DNA from: Pirellula sp. | GTDB taxonomy: Bacteria > Planctomycetota > Planctomycetia > Pirellulales > PNKZ01 | Assembly (NCBI GenBank): GCA_013822735.1 | Contig: PNKZ01000007.1 | Coordinates: 62,001-126,000 of the forward strand | Direction: 5' to 3' | Length of the DNA: 64,000 nucleotides | Shown here: in pieces, positions 9,165 to 15,258 of the stretch | Layout of the letters: each line of letters opens with the position of its first letter | Numbering within the stretch: the first letter of the stretch is position 1 | Translations under genes and position numbers: made by a program | Notes under the pieces: generated by a model | Seen by the model: the letters and a program-made list of their open reading frames with translations, nothing else | Told to the model about the DNA's origin: nothing | Database searches by the model: none

Positions 9165-9441
9165 AAGTAGCAGGCACACTCCTTGTGCCGTCGGGCACGG
9201 AATCAAGTCGCCTTTAGCTACTCGTAGGGTGGGTCGAGCAACGCGAGGCCCACGCGGAATCGAACGCCGCAAAACCGCGTGGGCCTCACTCCGTTCGACC
9301 CACCCTACAGACTCAGACTCCGGTCGCTCACGCTCCCGACTCGCCATTCCTATTCATCCCCCACATCTCCTTCTCATTCCCTTCATCTCCCTTTCTGGAT
9401 GAACATCTCGGCGGACGGCACACGGCGTGTGCCTGCAACAA
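9165..9441. repeat. Nested inverted repeats, MITE-like
   Basis: The outer arms are about 28 bp: gcaggcacac...tgtgccgtc near 9168-9193 against gacggcacac...gtgtgcctgc near 9415-9437, with a few mismatches. The inner arms are gtagggtgggtcgagc (9226-9241) with gaggcccacgcgg (9246-9258), pairing with ccgcgtgggcctc (9276-9288) and gttcgacccaccctac (9294-9309). Such stems are typical of dispersed repeats in planctomycete intergenic regions. Open frames crossing it have no protein-like features. I see no transposase. Confidence 0.65.
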
Positions 9442-9547
9442 TCAAATTGTCAAAGATCAACTCGTCACGTTAGCGACAGGGCGATTCAATCTCCAGGCAA
9501 GTTTTGGCCGGCCCAATCCGCGGCTGGCCCCGCGCGGTGCGATCACC

Positions 9548-9553
9548 TATAAT
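9548..9553 (+). promoter_or_regulatory. Probable -10 box for ssrA
   Basis: A perfect TATAAT lies 54 bp upstream of the mature tmRNA 5' end. The -35 position (about 9525-9530, tggccc) is a poor match. A transcript from here would carry a short leader to be trimmed by RNase P. Confidence 0.45.
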
Positions 9554-9606
9554 CATGGGGTCGCAGCTGCTCGATCACCGTCGAGCGGCGGCGCTTGCTT
9601 GCAATC

Positions 9607-9967
9607 GGGGGCGAATTGGCATCGACCGGATGGCTAGAAGCGTTTGCGGCGTGCCGTGGTTGGTCGGCTGGCCACGTAAATAGCCGACCAAACAGTTATC
9701 TGCTGAAGATAGCTACGCTTTGGCCGCCTAGTAATAGGTTGCCCGGATTGAGAGCCTTCGTCGGAGAGGCTTGAAAGTCCGTTAACAATTCCGAATCGTC
9801 CCGGGCCAACCGCGGGGAACTCCCGGGACTAAAAACGTGCCCTGCTAACCTGAGAGGAACCGTGTCGCTGCGGGTCGCTCGGGTGAAGGCGTAAATGCAT
9901 GCGACTACGCACGTAGATGCAGCCGTGGAAACGTTACGGGACGCGGGTTCGATTCCCGCCGCCTCCA
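9607..9967 (+). ncRNA. ssrA: Transfer-messenger RNA (tmRNA)
   Basis: One-piece tmRNA of 361 nt; it rescues stalled ribosomes and tags the nascent chain for proteolysis. The 5' end GGGGGCG (9607-9613) pairs over 7 bp with CGCCTCC (9960-9966), followed by discriminator A (9967). The T-arm gcgggttcgattcccgc precedes the acceptor strand. The terminal CCA is not encoded. The tag frame starts at the Ala codon GCT 9702 and reads AEDSYALAA, ending in the double stop TAG TAA (9729-9734); a C-terminal ALAA is the usual protease signal. The last 18 nt plus one flanking base are repeated exactly at 11054-11072, marking this gene as an integration site. Tag residues are read directly; the resume codon is inferred by analogy. 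Confidence 0.95.
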
Positions 9968-9968
9968 T
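9950..9968 (+). repeat. att-like direct repeat, left copy (ssrA 3' end)
   Basis: cgattcccgccgcctccat, overlapping the T-arm and acceptor stem of ssrA and one base beyond. It is identical over 19 bp to 11054-11072. The 3' ends of tRNA and tmRNA genes are classic attachment sites for tyrosine recombinases, so this is read as attL of a small element. Confidence 0.75.
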
Positions 9969-9975
9969 TAAATCG

Positions 9976-10007
9976 CCCGTCTTAGGACTTCCTAAGATGG
10001 GTTTTTT
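9976..10007 (+). terminator. Intrinsic terminator after ssrA
   Basis: cccgtcttagg (9976-9986) pairs with cctaagatggg (9991-10001; one G-U pair), 4-nt loop, followed by six T (10002-10007). It starts 9 nt after the tmRNA 3' end. Confidence 0.85.
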
Positions 10008-10061
10008 ATTGGACTTACGACGCTCGACGCCGTAACGCTTTTTCTCCAGAATTAATGTTTG

Positions 10062-10093
10062 TTGTCCAATTTCGACGCCCCATTGTCCAATTT
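10062..10093 (+). repeat. TTGTCCAATTT repeats, upstream pair
   Basis: Two direct copies of TTGTCCAATTT at 10062-10072 and 10083-10093 (21-bp period), 35 bp before the ATP-grasp start. The same 11-mer occurs twice after the gene, in the same orientation. Confidence 0.85.
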
Positions 10094-10127
10094 GGGCACC
10101 GAAGTCCTCCTAAGGGTACGAAAAAAG

Positions 10128-10892
10128 ATGCGAGCATGGGTACAAGTCGTATCTCCGTCGACAAGCGTCTTCCTAGCTATGGAAGAAGCGGCCCATTGGT
10201 TTGGTCGGCGAGGATACGAAGTTGTTCGCTTCGAATTTGGCGACATCGATCAAGGCAAACTTGATGACGACCTGCAGAACTCACCGGATGAGATGGTGTT
10301 GCGAGGCGGGGTAGAGACAGTGCGAAAAGCACTGCTGAGGGCCGGGCGTCCGCTACCTCCCAATCTCGATCTCCCATCTTCGCTACAAGAATGGTTTGGA
10401 CGCCGTGTATGGAATACAACGTTGGGCGAGATCCGTTTCGCCGTAGAAAGCCCTGAGTTCGAACCGTGTCACATCAAGCCTTTGAATCACCACAAATTGT
10501 TTACTGGAACTGTGGTGCAGGCATTTCGTGACTTGATCCCAACTGCGTCCCTTCCAGACGACGTACCAATTCTTGCTCAGGGATACTTGGAGTTCGTTTC
10601 CGAGTGGAGAGTGTTTGTGCTTCGGAGACAACTACTTCACGTGGGACGCTACAAAGGCAATCCGTTGCTGTTTCCGGACGCCAGTGTCTTGCGCTCGGCA
10701 TTGAATTCGTTTGATGAGCAACCAATTGCATTCGGAATGGATTGGGGAATCACCAGTTGCGGAAAGACCCGCTTGGTTGAAGTAAATGACGGATACTCTT
10801 TGGGAAACTATGGGTTGCGTGGTGCTGACTACACGGCGATCATTGAAGCTCGTTGGCGAGAGTTGATGGGACTCTCAGATAGGCGAATTTGA
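10128..10892 (+). CDS. ATP-grasp protein, R2K clade (DUF4343-like)
   Basis: A 254-residue predicted cytoplasmic protein. Family-type motifs are HIKPLNHHKLFTG (about residues 121-133), YLEFVSEWRVFVL (about 163-175) with GRYKG after it, and the late metal/ATP-binding motif VEVNDGYSLGNYGL (about 224-237). These fit the R2K clade of ATP-grasp ligases related to CDC123, predicted to modify proteins or peptides and often found in phages and mobile DNA. The frame extends upstream to a TTG at 10059, but that part only translates the flanking repeats, so I chose ATG 10128. It is the only gene between the ssrA-end repeats and is low in GC. Substrate unknown. Confidence 0.75.
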   Translation: MRAWVQVVSPSTSVFLAMEEAAHWFGRRGYEVVRFEFGDIDQGKLDDDLQNSPDEMVLRGGVETVRKALLRAGRPLPPNLDLPSSLQEWFGRRVWNTTLGEIRFAVESPEFEPCHIKPLNHHKLFTGTVVQAFRDLIPTASLPDDVPILAQGYLEFVSEWRVFVLRRQLLHVGRYKGNPLLFPDASVLRSALNSFDEQPIAFGMDWGITSCGKTRLVEVNDGYSLGNYGLRGADYTAIIEARWRELMGLSDRRI

Positions 10893-10926
10893 CTTCTCTC
10901 CCCAGAGGTTGACTTACACCCTCGTA

Positions 10927-10959
10927 TTGTCCAATTTGGCGAGAACAATTGTCCAATTT
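10927..10959 (+). repeat. TTGTCCAATTT repeats, downstream pair
   Basis: Direct copies at 10927-10937 and 10949-10959 (22-bp period), 34 bp after the ATP-grasp stop, in the same orientation as the upstream pair. A separate 9-bp direct repeat, gtgttactc, is at 10981-10989 and 11043-11051 next to the right att copy. Confidence 0.85.
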
Positions 10960-11053
10960 GGTCAAAATTGAACGTTGAAAGTGTTACTCCTGTGGCGTCT
11001 TGAGATGCATGGAAAATCGGCGATTATTGGCGAAATCGAGTTGTGTTACTCGA

Positions 11054-11072
11054 CGATTCCCGCCGCCTCCAT
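11054..11072 (+). repeat. att-like direct repeat, right copy
   Basis: An exact 19-bp copy of the ssrA 3' end (9950-9968) with no tmRNA body before it. It is read as attR, or as the remnant of the original ssrA end. Confidence 0.75.
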
Positions 11073-11073
11073 C

Positions 11074-11112
11074 AAGGGGACATTCTGCGTTAAGTAGAAT
11101 GTCCCCTTTTCT
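11074..11112 (+). terminator. Intrinsic terminator next to right att copy
   Basis: aaggggacattct (11074-11086) pairs perfectly with agaatgtcccctt (11096-11108), 9-nt loop, followed by a T-rich stretch (ttcttttcc). It sits 1 nt after the right att copy, where the original ssrA terminator would be expected if the element had been inserted between gene end and terminator. The rest of 10893-11197 holds only the repeats described. Confidence 0.8.
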
Positions 11113-11197
11113 TTTCCTCCCCTTTTCTTTTCCTACATCGGCCGATCGCAGAACATTGAAGAGCGATTGAAGGTTCACCAATCCGGCGCCGCGGCAT

Positions 11198-12307
11198 TTA
11201 AAGTCCGCAAACAACGCGAAATCCCGTGTTGCCGGTTCGGCTAATGGGTGAGTAGTTGTTCCGATACGCGCTGCGGCAATGGAGATCAAAATAATGCCAG
11301 CCCGCGCCGCGGACAATGCGATGGCTGCCGGTTGCAGGTCCTTGCGGATCTTCGAGCGGACTCTTGCCGTACCAAGTCGAATCATGAAAGTCCTGACATC
11401 GCTCCCAGGCGTTGCCGTGCATGTCGAACAGGCCGAATGGATTGGGACGCTTGGCGGCCACCGGCCGCGCGCCTATCTCCTTGCCTTTCTCGGCCGTGCG
11501 ATTGAACCAGGCGTAGTCGTCAAGGGCGGCTACCTCATCTCCAAATGAGTAATGCGTCGTGGTTCCCGCCCGGCAAGCGAACTCCCACTCCGCTTCCGTT
11601 GGAAGTCGATAACCATTCGCATTCGCAACGCGCATCCAAACTCCCTGATCACTCTGCCGATAACAGCGTTCGCGGTGCTCGCGTTCGCTCAGCCAGTTGC
11701 AAAAGGCAATCATGTCGTTCCAAGTAATCTGGGTCACAGGCGACTGATTGGTCACTTTGTAGCCGGGGGAGTGCCAAATCGCGGTTCGTTTGGCCGGATC
11801 GGTTTCGCCGGCCTTGGACGAATTGCCGCCACCGAAACGTTCCGTCTCGGTAACGTAGTTCGTCGCCTCCACGAATTGACGAAATTGGCCGACAGTCACT
11901 TCCGTCCGACCGATCCGTATCGGTCGTGTGAGTACAACCCGATGCTGCGGTTGCTCTTCATTGCGGAGGCGGTCGGCTTCTCCGGGAGCGATCCGAGGGA
12001 TCGTCGTCAGCCATTGTAGCGCAAACTCGATCTGGTCGGGCGAACTCCCCATCATGAACTCGCCGGGCGGTATCAGCACGACCGTCATGCCGAGGGAATT
12101 CTGCTGCTCGACGGAAGTGGCGAGATGCTTGGCCCACTCGGCTTGATGTGCTTTCGCCTGATCGGCAGCGAATGGCGCCACGGCCGTCGGCGGCGCAGGC
12201 TCAGCCGCGCAAGCATGGCCTATGAGCAGGCCAACGACGAGGGCCTTCACCAGAAGTCTTCGGTCGTATAAGTAGGAAAGTGTCATTCCGTGATGCGATG
12301 TTTCCAT
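11198..12307 (-). CDS. SUMF1/formylglycine-generating-enzyme-like secreted protein
   Basis: A 369-residue protein with a signal peptide (LLVKALVVGLLIGHACA). The FGE-sulfatase domain covers about residues 70-369: MTVVLIPPGEFMMGS, RIGRTEVTVGQFRQFVEAT, VTQITWNDMIAFCNWLSE, RLPTEAEWEFACRAGT, FGLFDMHGNAWERCQDF and the C-terminal RTGNTGFRVVCGL. The region holding the two catalytic cysteines in true FGE reads HYFDLHCRSAYRN, with only one Cys, so formylglycine-generating activity is doubtful. Such divergent paralogues abound in planctomycetes. ATG 12307 was chosen; a GTG at 12316 would overlap the TGA of the upstream gene. Operon with the 102-aa gene before it. Confidence 0.85.
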   Translation of the reverse strand: METSHHGMTLSYLYDRRLLVKALVVGLLIGHACAAEPAPPTAVAPFAADQAKAHQAEWAKHLATSVEQQNSLGMTVVLIPPGEFMMGSSPDQIEFALQWLTTIPRIAPGEADRLRNEEQPQHRVVLTRPIRIGRTEVTVGQFRQFVEATNYVTETERFGGGNSSKAGETDPAKRTAIWHSPGYKVTNQSPVTQITWNDMIAFCNWLSEREHRERCYRQSDQGVWMRVANANGYRLPTEAEWEFACRAGTTTHYSFGDEVAALDDYAWFNRTAEKGKEIGARPVAAKRPNPFGLFDMHGNAWERCQDFHDSTWYGKSPLEDPQGPATGSHRIVRGAGWHYFDLHCRSAYRNNYSPISRTGNTGFRVVCGL

Positions 12308-12312
12308 GCGCC

Positions 12313-12621
12313 TCACTTCTTCGGCACTTCTACCATCGCCTGAACCGTGTTGAGGCGAATCCAGGTGCGGGCGTTGCCGAACTTGTTGTTCGGACTGACG
12401 GTCGATTCGTGTCCGACGACGAACGTGACGTCGCCATGCGTGCGGAGCTCGATGTTTTCCAGCGTCGTTTCCTGACCGCCGTCAGAGGCAATAAACACGG
12501 CGCCCGTCGGCAACGTCGCGACCGGCGATGCGGCCGGAGCCGGAACTTGAGCCGTAACGGTTGCGATCGCGATTGTGCAAACCATGAGGATCGACGCCAC
12601 GATGACTGTGCGGCCGTTCAT
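12313..12621 (-). CDS. Small exported protein of unknown function
   Basis: A 102-residue protein with an N-terminal signal segment (MNGRTVIVASILMVCTIAIATVTA) and a short Ala/Pro linker. The beta-rich remainder contains GAVFIASDGGQETTLENIELRTHGDVTFVVG. The frame is open further upstream, but ATG 12621 has a good ribosome-binding site (GGGAG, 7 nt away) and gives a signal peptide. It lies directly upstream of the SUMF1-like gene with a near-overlap, suggesting one transcript. No family recognised. Confidence 0.6.
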   Translation of the reverse strand: MNGRTVIVASILMVCTIAIATVTAQVPAPAASPVATLPTGAVFIASDGGQETTLENIELRTHGDVTFVVGHESTVSPNNKFGNARTWIRLNTVQAMVEVPKK

Positions 12622-12808
12622 GAGCAAACTCCCAGAGTACAAAAAGAGCAGAAATGGAAATTGCGTGCCCCAGGTTCGGGCAATGGTTCCATCAACGTAT
12701 CGAAGAGAGCCGGCGAGATCAAAGAGAACCGAGCCCGTGCGGCCTTTGATCGGCACTGTCTCGTTCGCCGCGACCCGGCTAAACTCAGGTCTTTCAAAGG
12801 AGCGTGCC

Positions 12809-12931
12809 ATCGGAAATCGCAATCAGAAGTCGGCGAAAAAGATCGAAGAGCAGAAGGAGAAGCGGCTCGCGACCACGAAGCGCGGAAAATTAGAGAAGCG
12901 GCAGGACCGCCGCGACTCGAAGCACGACTGA
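12809..12931 (+). CDS. Possible 40-residue lysine/arginine-rich protein with an ATC start
   Basis: The frame reads GNRNQKSAKKIEEQKEKRLA... and ends in TGA at 12929-12931: very basic and helical, with strongly G/C-ending codons as expected for coding DNA here. A ribosome-binding site AAAGGAG (12797-12803) precedes an ATC at 12809, a rare start codon; no ATG or GTG lies at the right place in this frame. It may also be the tail of a longer open frame, or noise. The remaining bases of the 12622-12982 gap show nothing else. Confidence 0.3.
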   Translation: MGNRNQKSAKKIEEQKEKRLATTKRGKLEKRQDRRDSKHD

Positions 12932-12982
12932 CCAGATGCCGGCGGCCGCAACGGCAGCGCTGCTTCGCCGTCCGATAAGCGC

Positions 12983-13507
12983 TCACGCTGTCAGCTCTTC
13001 GAAAGCCGGTGCGGCAGCGTCGTGAAGTCGAGCGCTTTCCCAGGCCAGCAGCCGTTGTTTCTTAGCGACGCCGCCGGCGTAGCCGGTGAGCTTGCCGTCG
13101 ACGCCGACGACGCGATGGCAGGGAATGATGATCGAAATCGGGTTGCGACCGTTGGCGTTGCCGACGGCGCGCGAGGCCGTCGGATTGCCGACGCGCCGCG
13201 CGAGCTCCGCGTAACTAATCGTCCGGCCGAAGGGAATCTCGGCAAGTTGCTGCCAGACACGCAGCTGAAACGGCGTACCGGCAAGCTTGATCGGCACGTC
13301 GAACGTTTGCCGTCGACCGGCGAAGTATTCGTCGAGTTGACTGCGCACTGCTGAAAACGACTCGTCGCGGCGCTCGCAGCCTGCTTCCGGACCGGTCCAA
13401 TGTTTGTGCTGCGGCAGATAAAGCCCGGTGAGAAATCGGCCGTCGCCGCGCAGATATAGTCGGCCGACGGGAGAATCAAGCTCGCTGAAGTAAGTGGCGT
13501 CGCTCAT
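12983..13507 (-). CDS. ogt: Methylated-DNA--protein-cysteine methyltransferase
   Basis: A 174-residue DNA repair protein that transfers the methyl group from O6-methylguanine to its own cysteine. The acceptor motif is complete: IIPCHRVVGVDGKLTGYAGG (about residues 126-145). The helix-turn-helix region FGRTISYAELARRVGNPTASRAVG and the conserved NGRNP lie just before it. The N-terminal region matches Ogt-type proteins lacking the Ada regulatory domain. Cytoplasmic. A start ATG at 13507 gives a normal length. Confidence 0.93.
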   Translation of the reverse strand: MSDATYFSELDSPVGRLYLRGDGRFLTGLYLPQHKHWTGPEAGCERRDESFSAVRSQLDEYFAGRRQTFDVPIKLAGTPFQLRVWQQLAEIPFGRTISYAELARRVGNPTASRAVGNANGRNPISIIIPCHRVVGVDGKLTGYAGGVAKKQRLLAWESARLHDAAAPAFEELTA

Positions 13508-13544
13508 GACTATTTGTCCCTCGCGTTCTTAGATAACCGATTTC

Positions 13545-13700
13545 TTAGATCGGTTCGTCGGCACGCACAAGCGCTCCCACAAGTACGTGGCCGCATCCGG
13601 ACTTCGAAAAGCGGGCCGGCCGTTTTCGGACGTGAAATCGGAAACGCATTCCCCTTTGGTAGACTGCCCCGCAGGCGCAATCGACGAACTCTAACGACAT
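13545..13700 (-). CDS. Possible small zinc-finger ORF or remnant
   Basis: A 51-residue frame, MSLEFVDCACGAVYQRGMRF..., ending in GCGHVLVGALVRADEPI. ATG 13700 has GGAG six bases upstream. The pattern CACGAVYQR followed by a single Cys-Gly-His resembles small two-knuckle zinc-ribbon proteins, but the second CxxC is incomplete, so this could be a decayed gene or chance. The rest of the 13508-14017 interval shows no other signal. Confidence 0.22.
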   Translation of the reverse strand: MSLEFVDCACGAVYQRGMRFRFHVRKRPARFSKSGCGHVLVGALVRADEPI

Positions 13701-14017
13701 TCTCATCTCCGCATCGCGATCCAAGAACGCAAATATCTCGTAATAGGATCCAAGCGACGAACGCGGGGCGAACGTCGAACTGCACCCCGAAGGGGTGGGC
13801 AAACGGTGCGACTCGAAGCAAAAGTTAACAAGAGAACTGCGATTTTCTCGATTTTCGCGAGTTGCATTCAACCTTGGTCCGCGCTGTGGAAAAGTAGTGC
13901 CCGGTTATATCGATTCCTTAAGGAAGGCTTGTCGGTCGACGTTCGTTTATCCGATCGTACTTGATGAATCTGCCGGTCCGGTCCGTCCCGTGCCGGCGTC
14001 TCGCTCGCTACCTGCCC

Positions 14018-14728
14018 ATGTCGACAATTTCCACTACCGACGCCCGTTCGCTTGCTTCCGCTCAGCTCGGCGCGGAAGCATCGACACTTGCGCCGCGAAA
14101 CGAAGAGCCTTTGAATGCCTTGACGCATGGCCTCGGGCTATTGCTCAGCGTCGGCGGAGCGTGGTGGCTCTGCGATGAGGCCGTGCAAGCGGGCGGGTTC
14201 ACGCGGATCGCGAGCTGCGGCGTTTACGCGGCGTCGCTTGTCATCGTCTATCTTTTTTCCACGCTCTCGCACCTGGTGGAAAGCCCGCAGCCGAAGCGCG
14301 TGCTTCGCATTTTCGATCAGGCGTTTATTTACTTCCTCATCGTCGGAACCTACACGCCGATCGCAATTGCATACTTGCCCGGCGTGTTGAACACGGTCCT
14401 GCTCTCGACGATGTGGGGCGTCGCCATCTTGGGCTTTCTGTCGAAGACCGTCGTGCGGCATCGGATCGATTCACTCAGTACCGCCAGCTATCTCCTGCTG
14501 GGCTGGCTCCCCGCCTTGAGCGCTCCCTCCGCTTGGCTGCATATGCCGATGCCGGCGATTCAGCTTTTCGTCGCCGGCGGGCTCTGCTACACCGTCGGAG
14601 TTCCCTTCTTGCTGTATGATACGCGAGTGCGCTACTTCCACACGGTCTGGCATCTGCTCGTCATCGCCGGAAGTGCGTTTCACTTCGCGGCCATCTTGCG
14701 ATTTGTCGCACTGCCGGTCGTCGGCTAG
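14018..14728 (+). CDS. Hemolysin III-family (TrhA/PAQR) membrane protein
   Basis: A 236-residue polytopic membrane protein with seven hydrophobic segments. PAQR-family signatures are EEPLNALTHGLGLLLSVGG (about residues 27-45) in the first helix, FSTLSHLVESPQPKRVLRIFDQAFIYFLIVGTYTPIA (about 87-123) and the C-terminal RVRYFHTVWHLLVIAGSAFHFAAI, whose histidines form a putative metal site. Bacterial members (TrhA) are linked to membrane energetics; the 'hemolysin' name is historical. ATG 14018 was preferred over an in-frame TTG at 13961. Confidence 0.88.
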   Translation: MSTISTTDARSLASAQLGAEASTLAPRNEEPLNALTHGLGLLLSVGGAWWLCDEAVQAGGFTRIASCGVYAASLVIVYLFSTLSHLVESPQPKRVLRIFDQAFIYFLIVGTYTPIAIAYLPGVLNTVLLSTMWGVAILGFLSKTVVRHRIDSLSTASYLLLGWLPALSAPSAWLHMPMPAIQLFVAGGLCYTVGVPFLLYDTRVRYFHTVWHLLVIAGSAFHFAAILRFVALPVVG

Positions 14729-14777
14729 CGCTCGCCGGGTCGTCGCGATTGTTCTCCCAACAATCGAGGCGCCGTCG

Positions 14778-15230
14778 ATGTCGGTGTATCTGGAAGACTT
14801 GGCCGTCGGGCAAGCGTACGAGTCGGGTACGTTCGCCGTAACCGCCGACGGCATCAAGACGTTTGCCCAAGAGTTCGATCCGCAGCCGTTTCACCTCGAT
14901 GAGGAAGCTGCAAAAGGGACGATCTTTGCCGGCCTCGCAGCCAGCGGCTGGTACACGGCATCGCTGACGATGCGGCTGCTCGTGACCGGACATCTTCACA
15001 TCGCCGGCGGCCTCGTGGGAGCGGGGGTCGAAGAAATTCGCTGGCCCCGGCCGGTTCGCCCCGGCGACGTACTCCGAGCGCGCAGCGAAGTCGTCAGCGT
15101 GCGCACATCGCAGTCGAAGCCGGATCGGGGCATCGTGCAATTGCGCACCACGACCTTGAATCAGGACGAGCAGGTGGTTCAGATAATGATCGCCAACCTG
15201 ATCGTGCCGCGCCGCCCGGCCGCTCCCTGA
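14778..15230 (+). CDS. MaoC-like hot-dog dehydratase
   Basis: A 150-residue single hot-dog protein: MSVYLEDLAVGQAYESG at the start, then FAQEFDPQPFHLDEEAAKGTIFAGLAASGWYTASL, with the hydratase-2 motif (D-x-x-P-x-H and G-x-x-A-S-G). Family members hydrate or dehydrate acyl-CoA thioesters; the substrate is unknown. The frame extends upstream into the TrhA gene, but ATG 14778 gives the normal N-terminus. It lies 49 bp after TrhA on the same strand. Confidence 0.85.
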   Translation: MSVYLEDLAVGQAYESGTFAVTADGIKTFAQEFDPQPFHLDEEAAKGTIFAGLAASGWYTASLTMRLLVTGHLHIAGGLVGAGVEEIRWPRPVRPGDVLRARSEVVSVRTSQSKPDRGIVQLRTTTLNQDEQVVQIMIANLIVPRRPAAP

Positions 15231-15258
15231 TCACCCTCCCGCCCAAAAGCCCTTACTC

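Larger units (their letters stand above)
9950..11072. mobile_element. Putative mini-element integrated at ssrA
   Basis: About 1.1 kb bounded by the 19-bp ssrA-end duplication. It holds one ATP-grasp gene and four TTGTCCAATTT repeats. No integrase, transposase or other gene is present. The DNA is visibly less GC-rich than its surroundings: lines 10621-10680 and 10681-10740 count 53% and 48% GC, against 70% for 16021-16080 in a normal gene. I infer a non-autonomous or decayed integrative element; the recombinase would have to act in trans or has been lost. Confidence 0.6.

Noticed and set aside
9136-9402. 88-residue ORF in the palindromic region
   Set aside because: It is created by the inverted repeats between uppP and ssrA; no protein-like feature or ribosome-binding site.
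10059-10127. Upstream extension of the ATP-grasp protein from TTG 10059
   Set aside because: The extension only translates the TTGTCCAATTT repeats; ATG 10128 begins the conserved domain.
10062-10959. Possible CRISPR array from TTGTCCAATTT repeats
   Set aside because: Only four 11-bp copies in two pairs separated by a gene; spacing and length are unlike CRISPR repeats and no cas gene is present.
12622-12822. Upstream extension of the 102-residue exported protein
   Set aside because: The frame is open to 12822, but ATG 12621 has the good ribosome-binding site and makes a signal peptide; the extra residues are Arg/Pro-rich noise.
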